Of a stretch of DNA of 64,000 nt, positions 44,240-55,187 are shown piece by piece. The translations under genes were made by a program, and so were the position numbers. This DNA comes from Collinsella phocaeensis (GTDB lineage Bacteria; Actinomycetota; Coriobacteriia; Coriobacteriales; Coriobacteriaceae). Position 1 is the stretch's first letter, and every line of letters begins with the position of its first letter. Location: the NCBI RefSeq assembly GCF_900119895.1, contig NZ_FQLR01000004.1, positions 868,001 to 932,000 on the forward strand, read 5' to 3'. The notes below the pieces were generated by a model that saw only the letters and a list, made by a program, of their open reading frames with translations, did not search any database and was not told the origin of the DNA.

Positions 44240-46330
44240 ATGGCAGATCTCACCGAACGCTTCGGCACGATGGTCTTCTCCGAAGACGTGATGAAGCGCT
44301 GGCTGCCCAAGGACATTTACAAGAAGCTCGCCGCGACCATCGAGGAGGGCCAGCCGCTCGACCTGGACGTGGCCAACGCCGTGGCGCACGCCATGAAGGA
44401 ATGGGCGCTGCTCAACGGCGCCACGCACTACGCGCACTGGTTCCAGCCGCTCTCGGGCATCACGAGCGAGAAGCACGACAGCTTCCTCGAGCCCAACCAC
44501 GACGGCACGGCGATCACCAAGTTCTCGGGCAAGGCGCTCATCAAGGGCGAGTCCGACGCTTCGAGCTTCCCCAACGGCGGCCTGCGCGCCACCTTCGAGG
44601 CGCGCGGCTACACGGTGTGGGACGCTACCAGCCCCGCGTTCATCAAGGACGACGTCCTGTGCATCCCCACGGCCTTCTGCTCCTACACCGGCGAGGCGCT
44701 CGACAAGAAGACGCCGCTGCTGCGCTCCATGACGGCCCTGGACATCCAGGCGAAGCGCGTGCTCGCGCTGTTCGGCAAGCATCCGAAGAAGGTCGTCCCC
44801 AACGTGGGCGACGAGCAGGAGTACTTCCTCATCAAGAAGGACGCCTACCGACGCCGCCGCGACCTGGTCATCTGCGGCCGCACCCTCTACGGCGCCGCGC
44901 CCGCCAAGGGCCAGGAGCTGGAGGAGCACTACTTCGGCGCGATCCGGCCCACCGTCTCGGCGTACATGAAGGACCTCGACGATGAGCTCTGGGCGCTCGG
45001 CATTCCCGCGAAGACCAAGCACAACGAGGTCGCTCCGTGCCAGCACGAGCTGGCCCCGGTGTACTCCGAGCTGAACGAGGCCGTGGACAACAACCTCCTC
45101 ATCATGGAGAAGATGAAGCTCATCGCGAGCCGCCACGACCTGGTGTGCCTGCTGCACGAGAAGCCCTTCGAGGGCATCAACGGATCGGGCAAGCACAACA
45201 ACTGGTCGCTGGGCACCGCCGACGAGAACCTGCTGGATCCGGGCGACACGCCCGAGGAGAACCTGCAGTTCATCGTGTTCCTCACCGCGGTGATCGAGGC
45301 CGTGGACAAGTATCAGGACCTGCTGCGCGCGAGCGTCGCCAGCTGCGGCAACGACCATCGCCTGGGCGCAGATGAGGCGCCCCCGGCGATCATGTCGATC
45401 TTCTTGGGCGACCAGCTCACCGAGGTGGTCGAGATGATCATGGACGGCGAGGCTTCCGTCCACGCCACCACCGACACGCTGGATCTTGGCGCCGTGGTGC
45501 TGCCCAATCTCGAGCAGGACAACACGGACCGCAACCGCACCAGCCCTTTCGCCTTCACCAACAACAAGTTCGAGTTCCGCGCCGTGGGCTCCGAGGCGAA
45601 CGTCTCCGACGCCAACATGGTGCTGGATACCGCGGTGGCACAGGCGCTGCGCGACTTCGCCGACGCCCTCGAGGGCACGCCCGCCGAGGGCTTCCATGAG
45701 GCTGCGCTCGATTACTGCGCCGAGCATCTGCGCGAGCACCGTCGCATCCTGTTCTCGGGTGACGGCTACTCCGATGCGTGGCATGCGGAGGCCGAGGAGC
45801 GCGGGCTGGTCAACCTGCCCACCACGGCCGAGGCGCTGCCGGCGTTCGTGGCGCCCAAGAACCTCGCGCTCTTCTCCGAGATGGGCGTGCTTACCGAGGC
45901 GGAGGCGGTGTGCCGCTACGAGGTCAAGCTCGAGAAGTACAACAAGCTCATGAACATCGAGGCCACCACGATGGTCCGCGAGGCGCGCCGCACGTACCGC
46001 CCGGTCATCACCGCGTACGCCACCAAGGTGGCCAAGGGCCTGGAGACCATCCGCGCCGCTGGCGCTGAGGCCGCCATGGCGTTCGAGCAGGCCACGCTGA
46101 ATGAGCTGTGCTCGGGCATCACCGCGATCAACATGTCCATCGCCAAGCTCGATGAGCTGCATGCGAGGGCGGAGGGCATTGTCGACGGGCAGGCCCAGGC
46201 CGAGGTCTACGCCCACGAGGTGGTGCCCGCCATGAACGAGCTGCGCCGCGCCGTGGACGCGATGGAGGAGATCGTCGCCGCCGACTACTGGCCCGTCCCC
46301 ACCTACGACGACATCCTGTTCTACGTGTAG
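44240..46330 (+). CDS. glnA: Type III glutamine synthetase, copy 1
   Basis: ATP-dependent ligation of ammonia to glutamate by the large-subunit GSIII class. The 696-residue length is typical of GSIII (types I and II are much shorter). Hallmarks: [19 protein letters not shown] (about 70-90), [56 protein letters not shown] and [28 protein letters not shown] precedes ATG 44240. A near twin lies at 52773, and gltDB (minus) is between them, so this is a nitrogen-assimilation block. Parts of the two GS genes are identical at DNA level. Confidence 0.96.
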   Translation: MADLTERFGTMVFSEDVMKRWLPKDIYKKLAATIEEGQPLDLDVANAVAHAMKEWALLNGATHYAHWFQPLSGITSEKHDSFLEPNHDGTAITKFSGKALIKGESDASSFPNGGLRATFEARGYTVWDATSPAFIKDDVLCIPTAFCSYTGEALDKKTPLLRSMTALDIQAKRVLALFGKHPKKVVPNVGDEQEYFLIKKDAYRRRRDLVICGRTLYGAAPAKGQELEEHYFGAIRPTVSAYMKDLDDELWALGIPAKTKHNEVAPCQHELAPVYSELNEAVDNNLLIMEKMKLIASRHDLVCLLHEKPFEGINGSGKHNNWSLGTADENLLDPGDTPEENLQFIVFLTAVIEAVDKYQDLLRASVASCGNDHRLGADEAPPAIMSIFLGDQLTEVVEMIMDGEASVHATTDTLDLGAVVLPNLEQDNTDRNRTSPFAFTNNKFEFRAVGSEANVSDANMVLDTAVAQALRDFADALEGTPAEGFHEAALDYCAEHLREHRRILFSGDGYSDAWHAEAEERGLVNLPTTAEALPAFVAPKNLALFSEMGVLTEAEAVCRYEVKLEKYNKLMNIEATTMVREARRTYRPVITAYATKVAKGLETIRAAGAEAAMAFEQATLNELCSGITAINMSIAKLDELHARAEGIVDGQAQAEVYAHEVVPAMNELRRAVDAMEEIVAADYWPVPTYDDILFYV

Positions 46331-46333
46331 CCC

Positions 46334-46362
46334 CTCAGAAAGGGGACAGGCACTTTTCTGAG
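46334..46362 (+). repeat. GGGGACAGGCAC palindrome, unit 1
   Basis: Four bases after the glnA1 stop: CTCAGAAA arm, GGGGACAGGCAC core, TTTTCTGAG arm. Paired with an inverted copy at 46430-46458. Confidence 0.85.
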
Positions 46363-46383
46363 GGCTCATCGCATCGAGGCTGA

Positions 46384-46421
46384 CAGGCCCGGCACCGTTC
46401 TTGGCGGTGCCGGGCCTGTTT
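46384..46421. terminator. Bidirectional terminator between glnA1 and gltD
   Basis: A perfect 14-bp stem (CAGGCCCGGCACCG with CGGTGCCGGGCCTG), loop TTCTTGG, TTTG tail on the plus strand. It separates convergent glnA1 and gltD. Confidence 0.82.
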
Positions 46422-46429
46422 GCGTCTGC

Positions 46430-46458
46430 CTCAGAAAAGTGCCTGTCCACTTTCTGAG
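46430..46458 (-). repeat. GGGGACAGGCAC palindrome, unit 2 (inverted)
   Basis: CTCAGAAAAGTGCCTGTCC..TTTCTGAG, the reverse orientation of unit 1 (core GTGGACAGGCAC on the minus strand). Units 1 and 2 flank the terminator symmetrically. Confidence 0.85.
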
Positions 46459-46472
46459 GTCTCGATCTGAGG

Positions 46473-47951
46473 CTACAGCGCGAGCTCGCGGGCGACCTCG
46501 TCTGCACAGGCCAGGGCGTCGGCGATGGCGTTGACTACCAGCGAGGAGCCGGTGCGCGCATCGCCGCAGGCGAAGACCGCGGCCCCCGGCGCGCCCTGCG
46601 TCTTGGGGACGCAACGGTGGGAAGATCCCTCCATGACGGGCAGGGGGCGTCCCTGGTCGGAGACGAGTGCGCCGAAGGCGTCGAACGTGCTCGCCTCCGG
46701 GCCGGTGAAGCCGCAGGCGATCAGCACCAGCTGCGCGGGCAGCGTGCGCTCTGTTCCCTCTAGGCGTCGGGGCTTGCCGGTGCTCCAGTCCAGATCGACC
46801 ACGACGGCGCCGGTCGCGGCTCCGGATTCGTCACGTGCGATCTCGATCGTGTCGACGCCCCAAGAGCGCATCTCGCCGCCCATGAGGTCGATGGCCTCCT
46901 GCTGGCCGTAGTCCGTCTTGAGTGCGCGGGGCCATTCGGGCCACGCGTCGCCCGGGCGCGGATTCGCGGGCGGCTTCGGCAAGAACTCGAGCTGGGCGAA
47001 GGAGCGCGCGCCCTGGCGCACGGCGGTGCCCACGCAGTCGTTGCCCGTGTCTCCGCCGCCGATCACCACGACGTCCAGGCCTTTCGCGCTGATTCGGGGC
47101 TCGGCGCCGTCGAGCAGCGAGCGCGTGGCGTCCGTGAGGTAGTCCACGGCGAAGACGACGCCCGCCCCTTTCGCCCCCGCGGCGCCGATGCCGCGCGCGG
47201 CACGCGAGCCGGCGGCGATCACCACGGCGTCGAACTCGTCGAGCAGCTTGCCCGCGATCGCGGGGTTGGCGGCATCCGTCTTCAGGCGAAACTCGACGCC
47301 AAGCTCTTCCATAAGCTCGGTGCGGCGCCCGACCACGCTCTTTTCGAGCTTCATGTTGGGGATGCCGTACATCAGCAGGCCGCCCGCGCGGTCGTCGCGC
47401 TCGATGACGGCGACCTGCGCGCCGCGGCGAGCGAGCTCCCAGGCGCAGGCAAGGCCGGCGGGGCCGGATCCCACTACGGCGACGCGCGGCGCACCTTCCG
47501 GCGCGGGTTCGAAGCGGGCGGGCCCGCCATGGGCCCATTCCCAGTCCGAGATAGCGCGCTCGTTATCGTGGATGGTGGTGGGCTCGCCGTCGACCACGTT
47601 CAGGTTGCAGGCCGCCTCGCAGAGCGCGGGGCACACGCGGCTGGTGAACTCGGGAAGGGGGCTGGTGAGGGCCAGGCGCGCGGCGGCGCGGTCCCATTGG
47701 CCGCGGTACACCAGCTCGTTCCACTCGGGGATGAGGTTGTGCAGAGGGCAGCCGCTGGGGCGCGCGGCGCCGAACGAGATGCCCGTCTGGCAGAACGGCA
47801 CGCCGCACTTCATGCAGCGGCCGGCCTGCGCGCGGCGCGCGTCCTCGTCCAGCTCCACGTAGAGCGGGTCGAAGTCGCGGACGCGCTGGGATACGGGGCG
47901 CAACGCGCACGCTGCGCGATCGATGTCGAGAAAGGCTCCGGGTTTACCCAT
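46473..47951 (-). CDS. gltD: Glutamate synthase (NADPH) small subunit
   Basis: Transfers electrons from NADPH to the GOGAT large subunit. The 492-residue flavoprotein has N-terminal cysteines for an Fe-S cluster (GRCMKCGVPFCQTG, then GCPLHNLIPEWN), the FAD-binding VVGSGPAGLACAWELARRGAQVAVIE (about 150-175), and the NADPH-binding VVIGGGDTGNDCVGTAVRQG. It starts 3 bp after the gltB stop, with GAAGGAGG within the end of gltB, and ends convergent to glnA1. Confidence 0.95.
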   Translation of the reverse strand: MGKPGAFLDIDRAACALRPVSQRVRDFDPLYVELDEDARRAQAGRCMKCGVPFCQTGISFGAARPSGCPLHNLIPEWNELVYRGQWDRAAARLALTSPLPEFTSRVCPALCEAACNLNVVDGEPTTIHDNERAISDWEWAHGGPARFEPAPEGAPRVAVVGSGPAGLACAWELARRGAQVAVIERDDRAGGLLMYGIPNMKLEKSVVGRRTELMEELGVEFRLKTDAANPAIAGKLLDEFDAVVIAAGSRAARGIGAAGAKGAGVVFAVDYLTDATRSLLDGAEPRISAKGLDVVVIGGGDTGNDCVGTAVRQGARSFAQLEFLPKPPANPRPGDAWPEWPRALKTDYGQQEAIDLMGGEMRSWGVDTIEIARDESGAATGAVVVDLDWSTGKPRRLEGTERTLPAQLVLIACGFTGPEASTFDAFGALVSDQGRPLPVMEGSSHRCVPKTQGAPGAAVFACGDARTGSSLVVNAIADALACADEVARELAL

Positions 47952-47954
47952 GGT

Positions 47955-50900
47955 CTAGACCTCCTTCTGGTAGCTGGCGCCGGCGGACTGCTGCATGACG
48001 CGCTCGTATTCGATGGGAACCGCCTTGACGAAACGGTCCTTGACGGCCTCGAAGCGATAGAGCAGCTTGATGCCGCGGGGGCTCTGCGTGGCGGCGACGT
48101 GCTCTTCGAGCAGGGTGCGAATCCGGTCGAGCTCTGCGTCCGCGGGCGCGCGCAGCGCGATGCCGGCGTCGTTGATGCGGTCGGGCAGGGTGCCGTACTC
48201 GTCGTAGACGTAGGCGACGCCGCCGGTCATGCCCGCGGCGAAGTTGTGGCCGACCTCGCCCAGCACCAGCACGCACCCTCCGGTCATGTATTCGCAGCCG
48301 CAGTTGCCCACGCCTTCCACCACGGCGACGGCGCCGGAGTTTCGCACGGCGAAGCGCTGTCCGGCCAGGCCGTTGATGTAGGCGCGACCACCCGTGGCAC
48401 CGATGAGCGCGACGTTGCCCACGATCACGTTCTCGTCGAACTTGTAGCTCGCGGTGGCTTTGGGGCGCACGGAGAGCGAGCCGCCGGAGAGTCCCTTGCC
48501 GAAGTAGTCGTTCGCGTCTCCCTCGACGTTCAGGGTGATGCCGGCGGGCAAGAAGGCGCCGAAGCTCTGGCCCGCGGAGCCATCGCAGTCGATGGTGATC
48601 GACCCTGCCGGGAGCCCGTCGGGGTGCGCCGCGGTGACGGCATGGCCCAGCATGGTGCCGACGCAGCGGTTGATGTTGGCGATGTCGGCGCGGAAGCGTA
48701 TCGGGCGCAGGTGCTCGCGCGCCTCGGCGGTGTGGGGGATGAAGAGCGTGGCGTCCAGCGTGCGTTCGAGCTGGGAGTCGGCAGCCATCTCGGGCAGGTA
48801 GTGCGGGCACGCGGCGCCCGGCAGATGGCTGCCGAAGCTGCAGGCGGCCGGTGCCAGCACGGCGGACAGGTCGACGCGGTTCGCTTTGTCGTTGCCCGCG
48901 ACCGCAACCTGGCGCAGGCACTCCACATGCCCCACCATGTCCTCGACCGTGGCGAAGCCCAGGCGCGCCATGACCCCGCGCAGCTGCTCGGCCACGAAGA
49001 GCATGAAGCGCTCGACGTGTTCGGGCTTGCCGGCAAACCCGCGGCGCAGGCGGCAGTTCTGCGTGGCGATGCCCGCGGGGCAGGTGTCCTGCTGGCAGTC
49101 GCGCTGCATGAGGCAGCCCATCGCGATGAGCGGCATGGTGGCGAAGCCGAACTCCTCGGCGCCGAGCAGGCAGGCCACGGCGACGTCCGTGCCGTCCATG
49201 AGCTTGCCGTCGGCCTCCAGCACGACGCGCGAGCGCAGGCCGTTTTGCACGAGCGTCTGCTGCGCCTCGGCCAGGCCCAGCTCGAGCGGCAGGCCCGCGT
49301 GCCAGATCGAGTCGCGCGGCGCGGCACCGGAGCCGCCGTTGTGGCCGCTGATCAAGATCTTGTTGGCGGCGCCCTTGGCCACGCCGGTGGCGATGGTGCC
49401 CACGCCCGCTTCGCTCACGAGCTTGACGCTGATGCGCGCGCCGGGGTTGGCGCACTTGAGGTCGAAGATCAGCTCGGCGAGGTCCTCGATGGAGTAGATG
49501 TCGTGGTGGGGCGGGGGAGAGATGAGGCCGATGCCGGGGGTCGAGCGGCGCACCTCGGCGATCCAGGGGTAGACCTTCTTGCCGGGCAGGTGGCCGCCCT
49601 CGCCGGGCTTGGCGCCCTGGGCCATCTTGATCTGGATCTCGGTCGCGCTGGCCAGGTAGCGGCTCGTCACGCCGAAGCGCCCGCTCGCCACCTGCTTGAT
49701 GGCGGAATTCCTGGAGTCGCCGTTGGCGAGCGGCGTCTCGCGGGCGGGATCCTCGCCGCCCTCGCCGGAGTTGGAGCGGCCGTGCAGGCGGTTCATGGCG
49801 ATGGCCATGCACTCGTGGGCCTCTTGGCTGATGGAGCCGTAGCTCATGGCGCCGGTGTTGAAGCGCGTGGCGATGCTGCGCGCGCTCTCCACCTCGTCGA
49901 GCGGCAGCGGCGTGCGCCCGGCGTCGTCGAAGTCCAGCAGGTCGCGCAGGCGCACGGCGCGGCCCGGGCGGTGCAGGCGCGCGCTGTAGGCCGCGAAGTC
50001 CTCGGAGCTGTCCGTGCGGACGGCGCGCTGCAGCAGGTAGATGGTCTGCGGATCGATGAGATGGTCCTCGCCGCCCAGCGGGCGCCAGCTGGTGAGGCCC
50101 AGGGAGGGCAGCTCGTCCGGGGCCGCCGAGCGCGCGACGGAAACCGCCGCGTCGAACCTGCGCTCGAGTTCGTCTTGAATCTGGGGCAGGCCGAGTCCGC
50201 CCACGCGGCTCACGGTGCCGGTGAAGTGGTGCTCGACGAGCTCGTCCGCCAGGCCGACGGCCTCGAAGATCTGAGCCGAGTGGTAGCTCTGCGCGGTGGA
50301 GATGCCCATCTTGGACATGATGCCCACCATGCCCGCGACGGCCGCGCGGTTGTAGTTGGAGATCGCCTCCTCGGCGCCCAGGGCTCGGCCGGATGCATCG
50401 GCAAGGTCCCCCTCCCGTGCCATCGCCTCGATCTGCGCGTGCGCCTCGTAGGGGAAGATGCCGCTCGCCGAGTAGCCCACCAGGGCGGAGAAATCGTGGG
50501 ACGAGACGGCGTCCCCGCATTCCACGATGATGTCCGCGAAGGTGCGCAGCCCGCAGCGGATGAGGTGGTGGTGCACCGAGGACACCGCGAGCAGCGAGGG
50601 GATGGGCAGCTCGTCGGCGCCGGCGCGGTCGGACAGGGCGATGATGTTGGCGCCGCCCCGCACGGCCGCCTCGACCTGGGAGCCCAGCCGTTCCAACGCG
50701 GCCTCGAGCGCGCCGGCGCCGCTGTCGTGCGGGAACACGGCGCGGAACCGGGCGCTCTTGAAGCCCGTGTGCCGTATGGAGACGATGCTCTCGAACTGCT
50801 CGCGGGTGAGCAGCGGGGCGTCCAGGCGGATGAGCTGGCAGGTGTTGCGGCAATCTTCAAGCAGGTTGCCGTGGTTTCCCAGGTAGAGCACGGTGGAGGT

Positions 50901-52580
50901 GACGTGGGCCTCGCGCAGCGCGTCGATGGGCGGATTGGTGACCTGGGCGAAGAGCTGGTAGAAGTAGTCGAAGAACGAGCGCGTCTTGCTGGAGAGGCAG
51001 GCGAGCGGCGCATCGATGCCCATGGAGGCGAGCGGCACCTTGCCCGTGGTCGCCATGGGGCGCACGATCTCGTCCACGTCATCCCAGTGGATGCCCAGCT
51101 TGGTGGCGCGCACCGCCGGCGTCACGTCCGCGTCCTCCGTCGGGCCTTCCTGCGCGCGTCCGCGTTCGCGCTGTGCGCGGGCGAGGTCGTCCAGGGTGAG
51201 GGTCTCCTCGTCGATCCAGTCGCGGAACGGCTTGAGCTTGGCCATCTGGTCGCGCAGCTGGTCGTTGTAGCGCACGCGGCCCGCCTGCATGTCGACCTCG
51301 AGCATCTCGCCGGGCCCCAAGCAGCCGCTGGTCAGCACGTTCGCGGGGTCGACCTCGATGGTGCCCACCTCCGAGGAGAGCAGGAAGCGGTCGTCGCGGG
51401 TCACGTAGTAGCGCGCGGGGCGCAGGCCGTTGCGGTCGAGCGCGGCGCCCAGGGTGCGGCCGTCGGTGTAGGCGATCGCGGCGGGGCCGTCCCAGGGCTC
51501 CATGAGCATGGACTGGTAGGCGTCGTAGGCACGGCGCTCGGACGACAGCGCATCGTTGTTGTCCCAGGGCTCGGGAACCAGCAGCGAGACGGCGCGCGTC
51601 ATGGGGCGCCCGTTCATGACGAGGAATTCAAGCACGTTGTCCAGGATCGCGGAATCCGAGCCCTCGCGGTTGATGATGGGCAGCACGCGCTCGAGGTCGC
51701 GCTGCAGGACGGGGGAGTACAGGTTCGGCTCGCGGGCGCGGATCCAGTTGACGTTGCCCTTGAGCGTGTTGATCTCGCCGTTGTGGATGATGAGGCGGTT
51801 GGGATGCGCGCGCTCCCAGCTCGGCGTGGTGTTGGTGGAGTAGCGCGAGTGGACGAGCGCCACGGCGGTCTTGACCGCGGCGTCGTTGAGGTCCGTGTAG
51901 AACCTGCGCATCTGCGTGGCCACGAGCATGCCCTTGTAGACGATGGTGCGGCTCGACATGGAGCACGCGTAGAAGATCTTCCCCTCAAGGGCGGGGCAGG
52001 CGTCGGCGCGCTTCTCGATGGTGCGGCGGCAGATGTAGAGCGTGCGCTCGAAGTCGTCGCCGGCGTTCACGCCCTCGGGTCTTCCCAGAAACGCCTGCAT
52101 GATGGTGGGCATGCAGGCTTGCGCGGTGGACCCCAGGTCATGAGGGTCGACCGGTACCTGGCGCCAGAACAGCAGGGGCACGCCGCAGGCGGCGCAGCCC
52201 TCTTCGAAGACGCGCCTGGCGTCGGTCACGCCCTGCTCGTCTTGAGGTAGAAACAGCATCGCCACGCCGTAATCGCCCTCTTCCGGGAGGATCTGGCCGC
52301 ACTTCTGGGCCTCTTTGCGAAAGAAGCGGTGCGGGACCTGGAAGAGGATGCCTGCGCCGTCGCCGGTGTTGCGCTCGAGCCCGACGCCGCCGCGGTGCTC
52401 GAGGTTGACGAGGACGGAGAGGGCGTCGTCGAGGATCTGGTGGCTCTTGTGCCCGTTGATGTTCGCGAGCGCGCCGATGCCACAGGCGTCGTGCTCGAAT
52501 TCGGGGCGCCAGAGGGTGCGGGCACGCTCATCTGATCGGACGCGCCGCTCGGGCGGCTCATATGCTTGCATGGCAGTCAT
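47955..52580 (-). CDS. gltB: Glutamate synthase large subunit
   Basis: Glutamine amidotransferase plus FMN/Fe-S synthase making two glutamates from glutamine and 2-oxoglutarate. The product has 1541 residues. A 32-residue propeptide precedes the nucleophile Cys33 in [14 protein letters not shown]. The order is class II amidotransferase (about 33-430), central domain, FMN-binding synthase domain with [16 protein letters not shown] and [17 protein letters not shown], the Fe-S cysteines in [19 protein letters not shown], and the C-terminal beta-helix. ATG 52580 follows AAAGGGAG. It is the first gene of gltBD and is divergent from glnA2. Confidence 0.96.
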   Translation of the reverse strand: MTAMQAYEPPERRVRSDERARTLWRPEFEHDACGIGALANINGHKSHQILDDALSVLVNLEHRGGVGLERNTGDGAGILFQVPHRFFRKEAQKCGQILPEEGDYGVAMLFLPQDEQGVTDARRVFEEGCAACGVPLLFWRQVPVDPHDLGSTAQACMPTIMQAFLGRPEGVNAGDDFERTLYICRRTIEKRADACPALEGKIFYACSMSSRTIVYKGMLVATQMRRFYTDLNDAAVKTAVALVHSRYSTNTTPSWERAHPNRLIIHNGEINTLKGNVNWIRAREPNLYSPVLQRDLERVLPIINREGSDSAILDNVLEFLVMNGRPMTRAVSLLVPEPWDNNDALSSERRAYDAYQSMLMEPWDGPAAIAYTDGRTLGAALDRNGLRPARYYVTRDDRFLLSSEVGTIEVDPANVLTSGCLGPGEMLEVDMQAGRVRYNDQLRDQMAKLKPFRDWIDEETLTLDDLARAQRERGRAQEGPTEDADVTPAVRATKLGIHWDDVDEIVRPMATTGKVPLASMGIDAPLACLSSKTRSFFDYFYQLFAQVTNPPIDALREAHVTSTVLYLGNHGNLLEDCRNTCQLIRLDAPLLTREQFESIVSIRHTGFKSARFRAVFPHDSGAGALEAALERLGSQVEAAVRGGANIIALSDRAGADELPIPSLLAVSSVHHHLIRCGLRTFADIIVECGDAVSSHDFSALVGYSASGIFPYEAHAQIEAMAREGDLADASGRALGAEEAISNYNRAAVAGMVGIMSKMGISTAQSYHSAQIFEAVGLADELVEHHFTGTVSRVGGLGLPQIQDELERRFDAAVSVARSAAPDELPSLGLTSWRPLGGEDHLIDPQTIYLLQRAVRTDSSEDFAAYSARLHRPGRAVRLRDLLDFDDAGRTPLPLDEVESARSIATRFNTGAMSYGSISQEAHECMAIAMNRLHGRSNSGEGGEDPARETPLANGDSRNSAIKQVASGRFGVTSRYLASATEIQIKMAQGAKPGEGGHLPGKKVYPWIAEVRRSTPGIGLISPPPHHDIYSIEDLAELIFDLKCANPGARISVKLVSEAGVGTIATGVAKGAANKILISGHNGGSGAAPRDSIWHAGLPLELGLAEAQQTLVQNGLRSRVVLEADGKLMDGTDVAVACLLGAEEFGFATMPLIAMGCLMQRDCQQDTCPAGIATQNCRLRRGFAGKPEHVERFMLFVAEQLRGVMARLGFATVEDMVGHVECLRQVAVAGNDKANRVDLSAVLAPAACSFGSHLPGAACPHYLPEMAADSQLERTLDATLFIPHTAEAREHLRPIRFRADIANINRCVGTMLGHAVTAAHPDGLPAGSITIDCDGSAGQSFGAFLPAGITLNVEGDANDYFGKGLSGGSLSVRPKATASYKFDENVIVGNVALIGATGGRAYINGLAGQRFAVRNSGAVAVVEGVGNCGCEYMTGGCVLVLGEVGHNFAAGMTGGVAYVYDEYGTLPDRINDAGIALRAPADAELDRIRTLLEEHVAATQSPRGIKLLYRFEAVKDRFVKAVPIEYERVMQQSAGASYQKEV

Positions 52581-52772
52581 GGATGTGCTCCCTTTCATGT
52601 GTTCGCATGCGTGCAATCTCGGCGGCATATGGTATGTGGACGATTTTTCTATCTTTTTGCTGGGTTGTTGCCCGCTCGTTTCGAAACGCACATGCAACGA
52701 AGCGTGCGTAATCTGCAGCATGTCCTGCACGACGGGCCGCGCACGCCGCGGCCGACGAGAAGGGAGCTCGGT
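52581..52772. promoter_or_regulatory. Divergent gltB/glnA2 promoter region with a 12-bp palindrome
   Basis: The 192-bp gap holds CGTTTCGAAACG (52677-52688), a perfect palindrome, next to T-rich sequence at 52643-52657. It may be an operator acting on both directions. Confidence 0.5.
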
Positions 52773-54863
52773 ATGGCCGACCTCACCGCCCGCTTCGGAA
52801 CCAAGGTGTTCTCCGAAGACGTCATGAAGCGCTGGCTTCCGAAAGATGTGTACAAGAAGCTCGCCGCGACCATCGAGGAGGGCGAGCCGCTCGACCTGGA
52901 CGTGGCCAACGCCGTGGCGCACGCCATGAAGGAATGGGCGCTGCTCAACGGCGCCACGCACTACGCCCATTGGTTCCAGCCGCTCTCGGGCATCACGAGC
53001 GAGAAGCACGACAGCTTCCTCGAGCCCAACCACGACGGCACGGCGATCACCAAGTTCACCGGCAAGGCGCTCATCAAGGGCGAGCCGGATGCGTCGAGCT
53101 TCCCCAACGGCGGCCTGCGCGCCACCTTCGAGGCGCGCGGCTATACCGCATGGGACGCCACCAGCCCCGCGTTCATCAAGGACGAGGTCCTGTGCATCCC
53201 CACGGCGTTCTGCTCCTACACCGGCGAGGCGCTCGACAAGAAGACGCCGCTCCTGCGTTCCATGACGGCGCTCGACCGCGAAGCCAAGCGCGTGCTCGCG
53301 CTGTTCGGCAAGACGCCGAAGAAGGTCGTCCCCAGCGTGGGCGACGAGCAGGAGTACTTCCTCATCAAGAAGGACGCGTATCGCCGCCGCCGCGACCTGG
53401 TCATCTGCGGCCGCACCCTCTTCGGCGCCGCGCCCGCCAAGGGCCAGGAGCTCGAGGAGCACTACTTCGGCGCGATCCGGCCCACCGTCTCGGCGTACAT
53501 GAAGGACCTCGACGATGAGCTCTGGGCGCTCGGCATTCCCGCGAAGACCAAGCACAACGAGGTCGCTCCGTGCCAGCACGAGCTCGCGCCCGTCTACTCC
53601 GAGCTCAACGAGGCCGTGGACAACAACCTCCTGACGATGGAGAAGATGAAGCTCATCGCGAGCCGCCACGACCTGGTGTGCCTGCTGCACGAGAAGCCCT
53701 TCGAGGGCATCAACGGGAGCGGCAAGCACAACAACTGGTCGCTGGGCACCGCCGACGAGAACCTGCTCGATCCGGGCGACACCCCGCTCGAGAACCTGCA
53801 GTTCATCGTGTTCCTCACCGCGGTGATCGAGGCCGTGGACAAGTATCAGGACCTGCTGCGCGCGAGCGTCGCCAGCTGCGGCAACGACCATCGCCTCGGT
53901 GCCAACGAGGCGCCCCCGGCGATCATGTCGATCTTCCTGGGCGACCAGCTCACCGAGGTCGTCGAGCTCATCATGGACGGCGAGGCGAGCGTGCACGCCA
54001 CTGCCGGCGTGATCGATCTGGGCGCCGTGGTGCTGCCCGACCTGGAGCGGGACAACACCGACCGCAACCGCACCAGCCCCTTCGCCTTCACCGGCAACAA
54101 GTTCGAGTTCCGCGCCGTGGGCTCCGAGGCCAACGTGTCCGACGCCAACATGGTGCTCGACTGCGCCGTGGCGGCGTCCCTGCGCGATTTCGCCGACGCT
54201 CTCGAGGGCGTGCGCGCCGAGGACTTCCAGAAGGAGTCGCTCGCGTACTGCGCCCAGCATCTGCGCGAGCACCGCCGCATCCTGTTCTCCGGCGACGGCT
54301 ACTCCGACGCCTGGCCCATCGAGGCCGAGAAGCGCGGCTTGAGCAACTTCCGCACCACGGCCGACGCTCTGCCGTCGTTCGTCGCGCCGAAGAACCTCGA
54401 GCTGTTCGAGAGCCTGGGCGTCCTGTCCCACGCCGAGGCCGTCTGTCGTTACGACTGCAAGCTCGAGAAGTACAACAAGCTCATGAACATCGAGGCCACC
54501 ACGATGGTCCGCGAGGCGCGCCGCACGTACCGCCCGGTCATCACCGCGTACGCCACCAAGGTGGCCAAGGGCCTGGAGACCATCCGCGCCGCCGGCGCCG
54601 AGGCCGTGATGCAGTGCGAGCAGAACACGCTCAACAAGCTGTGCTGCGGCGTCACCGAGATCAACGAGTCCATCAAGGCGCTTGATGCCCTGCATAAGGA
54701 AGCGGAGGCCATCGAGGATGCGCAGGGGCAGGCCAACCTGTATGCGCACAAGGTCGCTCCCGCGATGGAGCGCCTGCGCCGCGCCGTGGACGCGATGGAG
54801 GAGATCGTCGCCGCCGACTACTGGCCCGTCCCCACCTACGACGACATCCTGTTCTACGTGTAG
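52773..54863 (+). CDS. glnA: Type III glutamine synthetase, copy 2
   Basis: A second GSIII of exactly the same length (696 residues) and the same hallmarks as the copy at 44240: [71 protein letters not shown]. The start at 52773 follows GAAGGGAG. Differences cluster in the region before the last quarter and near the C terminus (for example [20 protein letters not shown] against [20 protein letters not shown]), while other stretches are DNA-identical. It diverges from gltBD. A heteromeric enzyme or differently regulated isoforms are possible. Confidence 0.96.
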   Translation: MADLTARFGTKVFSEDVMKRWLPKDVYKKLAATIEEGEPLDLDVANAVAHAMKEWALLNGATHYAHWFQPLSGITSEKHDSFLEPNHDGTAITKFTGKALIKGEPDASSFPNGGLRATFEARGYTAWDATSPAFIKDEVLCIPTAFCSYTGEALDKKTPLLRSMTALDREAKRVLALFGKTPKKVVPSVGDEQEYFLIKKDAYRRRRDLVICGRTLFGAAPAKGQELEEHYFGAIRPTVSAYMKDLDDELWALGIPAKTKHNEVAPCQHELAPVYSELNEAVDNNLLTMEKMKLIASRHDLVCLLHEKPFEGINGSGKHNNWSLGTADENLLDPGDTPLENLQFIVFLTAVIEAVDKYQDLLRASVASCGNDHRLGANEAPPAIMSIFLGDQLTEVVELIMDGEASVHATAGVIDLGAVVLPDLERDNTDRNRTSPFAFTGNKFEFRAVGSEANVSDANMVLDCAVAASLRDFADALEGVRAEDFQKESLAYCAQHLREHRRILFSGDGYSDAWPIEAEKRGLSNFRTTADALPSFVAPKNLELFESLGVLSHAEAVCRYDCKLEKYNKLMNIEATTMVREARRTYRPVITAYATKVAKGLETIRAAGAEAVMQCEQNTLNKLCCGVTEINESIKALDALHKEAEAIEDAQGQANLYAHKVAPAMERLRRAVDAMEEIVAADYWPVPTYDDILFYV

Positions 54864-54866
54864 CCC

Positions 54867-54913
54867 GCTCAGAAAGGGGACGGCTCAGAAAGGGGACAGG
54901 CACTTTTCTGAGC
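54867..54913 (+). repeat. GGGGACAGGCAC palindromes, units 3a (partial) and 3b
   Basis: GCTCAGAAAGGGGAC (54867-54881) is a half unit; the full unit 54883-54913 has GCTCAGAAA / TTTTCTGAGC arms and the GGGGACAGGCAC core. It starts right after the glnA2 stop, like unit 1 after glnA1. Confidence 0.85.
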
Positions 54914-54917
54914 TGCT

Positions 54918-54946
54918 CTCAATTTAGGGACAGGCACCGAATTGAG
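54918..54946 (+). repeat. GGGACAGGCACC palindrome, unit 4 (AATTGAG-armed)
   Basis: CTCAATTTA arm, GGGACAGGCACC core, GAATTGAG arm: same core as units 1-3 but a different pair of complementary arms. Confidence 0.82.
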
Positions 54947-54969
54947 GTGCTGAGGAGATGCCGGATTCC

Positions 54970-55003
54970 GTGCCCCGCCCTCCCGTACGGGAAGGCGGGG
55001 CAC
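54970..55003. repeat. 34-bp near-perfect palindrome
   Basis: GTGCCCCGCC..TCCCGTACGGGA..GGCGGGGCAC; a single mismatched pair. Followed by TTCCTTAT, so it could terminate glnA2. Confidence 0.75.
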
Positions 55004-55028
55004 TTCCTTATCGGCCTCGGTGACGGGC

Positions 55029-55057
55029 GTGCCAGAGGGGTACGTCCCCTTTGGCAC
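55029..55057. repeat. 29-bp imperfect palindrome
   Basis: GTGCCAGAGGGG pairs with CCCCTTTGGCAC around TACGT; one mismatch. Confidence 0.7.
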
Positions 55058-55107
55058 GGCGGCAGGCTAGGGGAGGACGAGCCCCGGCAGGCCTGCACGG
55101 CTTCATC

Positions 55108-55136
55108 CTCAATTCGGGGACGGGCGCCAATGTGAG
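55108..55136 (+). repeat. GGGGACGGGCGCC palindrome, unit 5 (degenerate)
   Basis: CTCAATTC arm, GGGGACGGGCGCC core, AATGTGAG arm; a decayed version of unit 4. Confidence 0.65.
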
Positions 55137-55158
55137 ACGGGGAAAACGTGCCCCGGTT

Positions 55159-55187
55159 CTCAACTCGGTGCCTGTCCCCTTTCTGAG
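55159..55187 (-). repeat. GGGGACAGGCACC unit 6, hybrid arms (inverted)
   Basis: On the plus strand CTCAACTC, GGTGCCTGTCCCC, TTTCTGAG: the left arm belongs to the AATTGAG type and the right arm to the CTCAGAAA type, so the arms no longer pair well. Confidence 0.7.

Noticed and set aside
47529-52250. A 1573-residue plus-strand frame opposite gltB
   Set aside because: Antisense shadow of gltB/gltD; no recognisable domains, whereas the minus strand carries clear GOGAT motifs.
52581-54749. An upstream extension of gltB through the region of glnA2
   Set aside because: The open frame only continues because glnA2 lacks antisense stops. The start at 52580 has AAAGGGAG and gives the expected short propeptide before Cys33.
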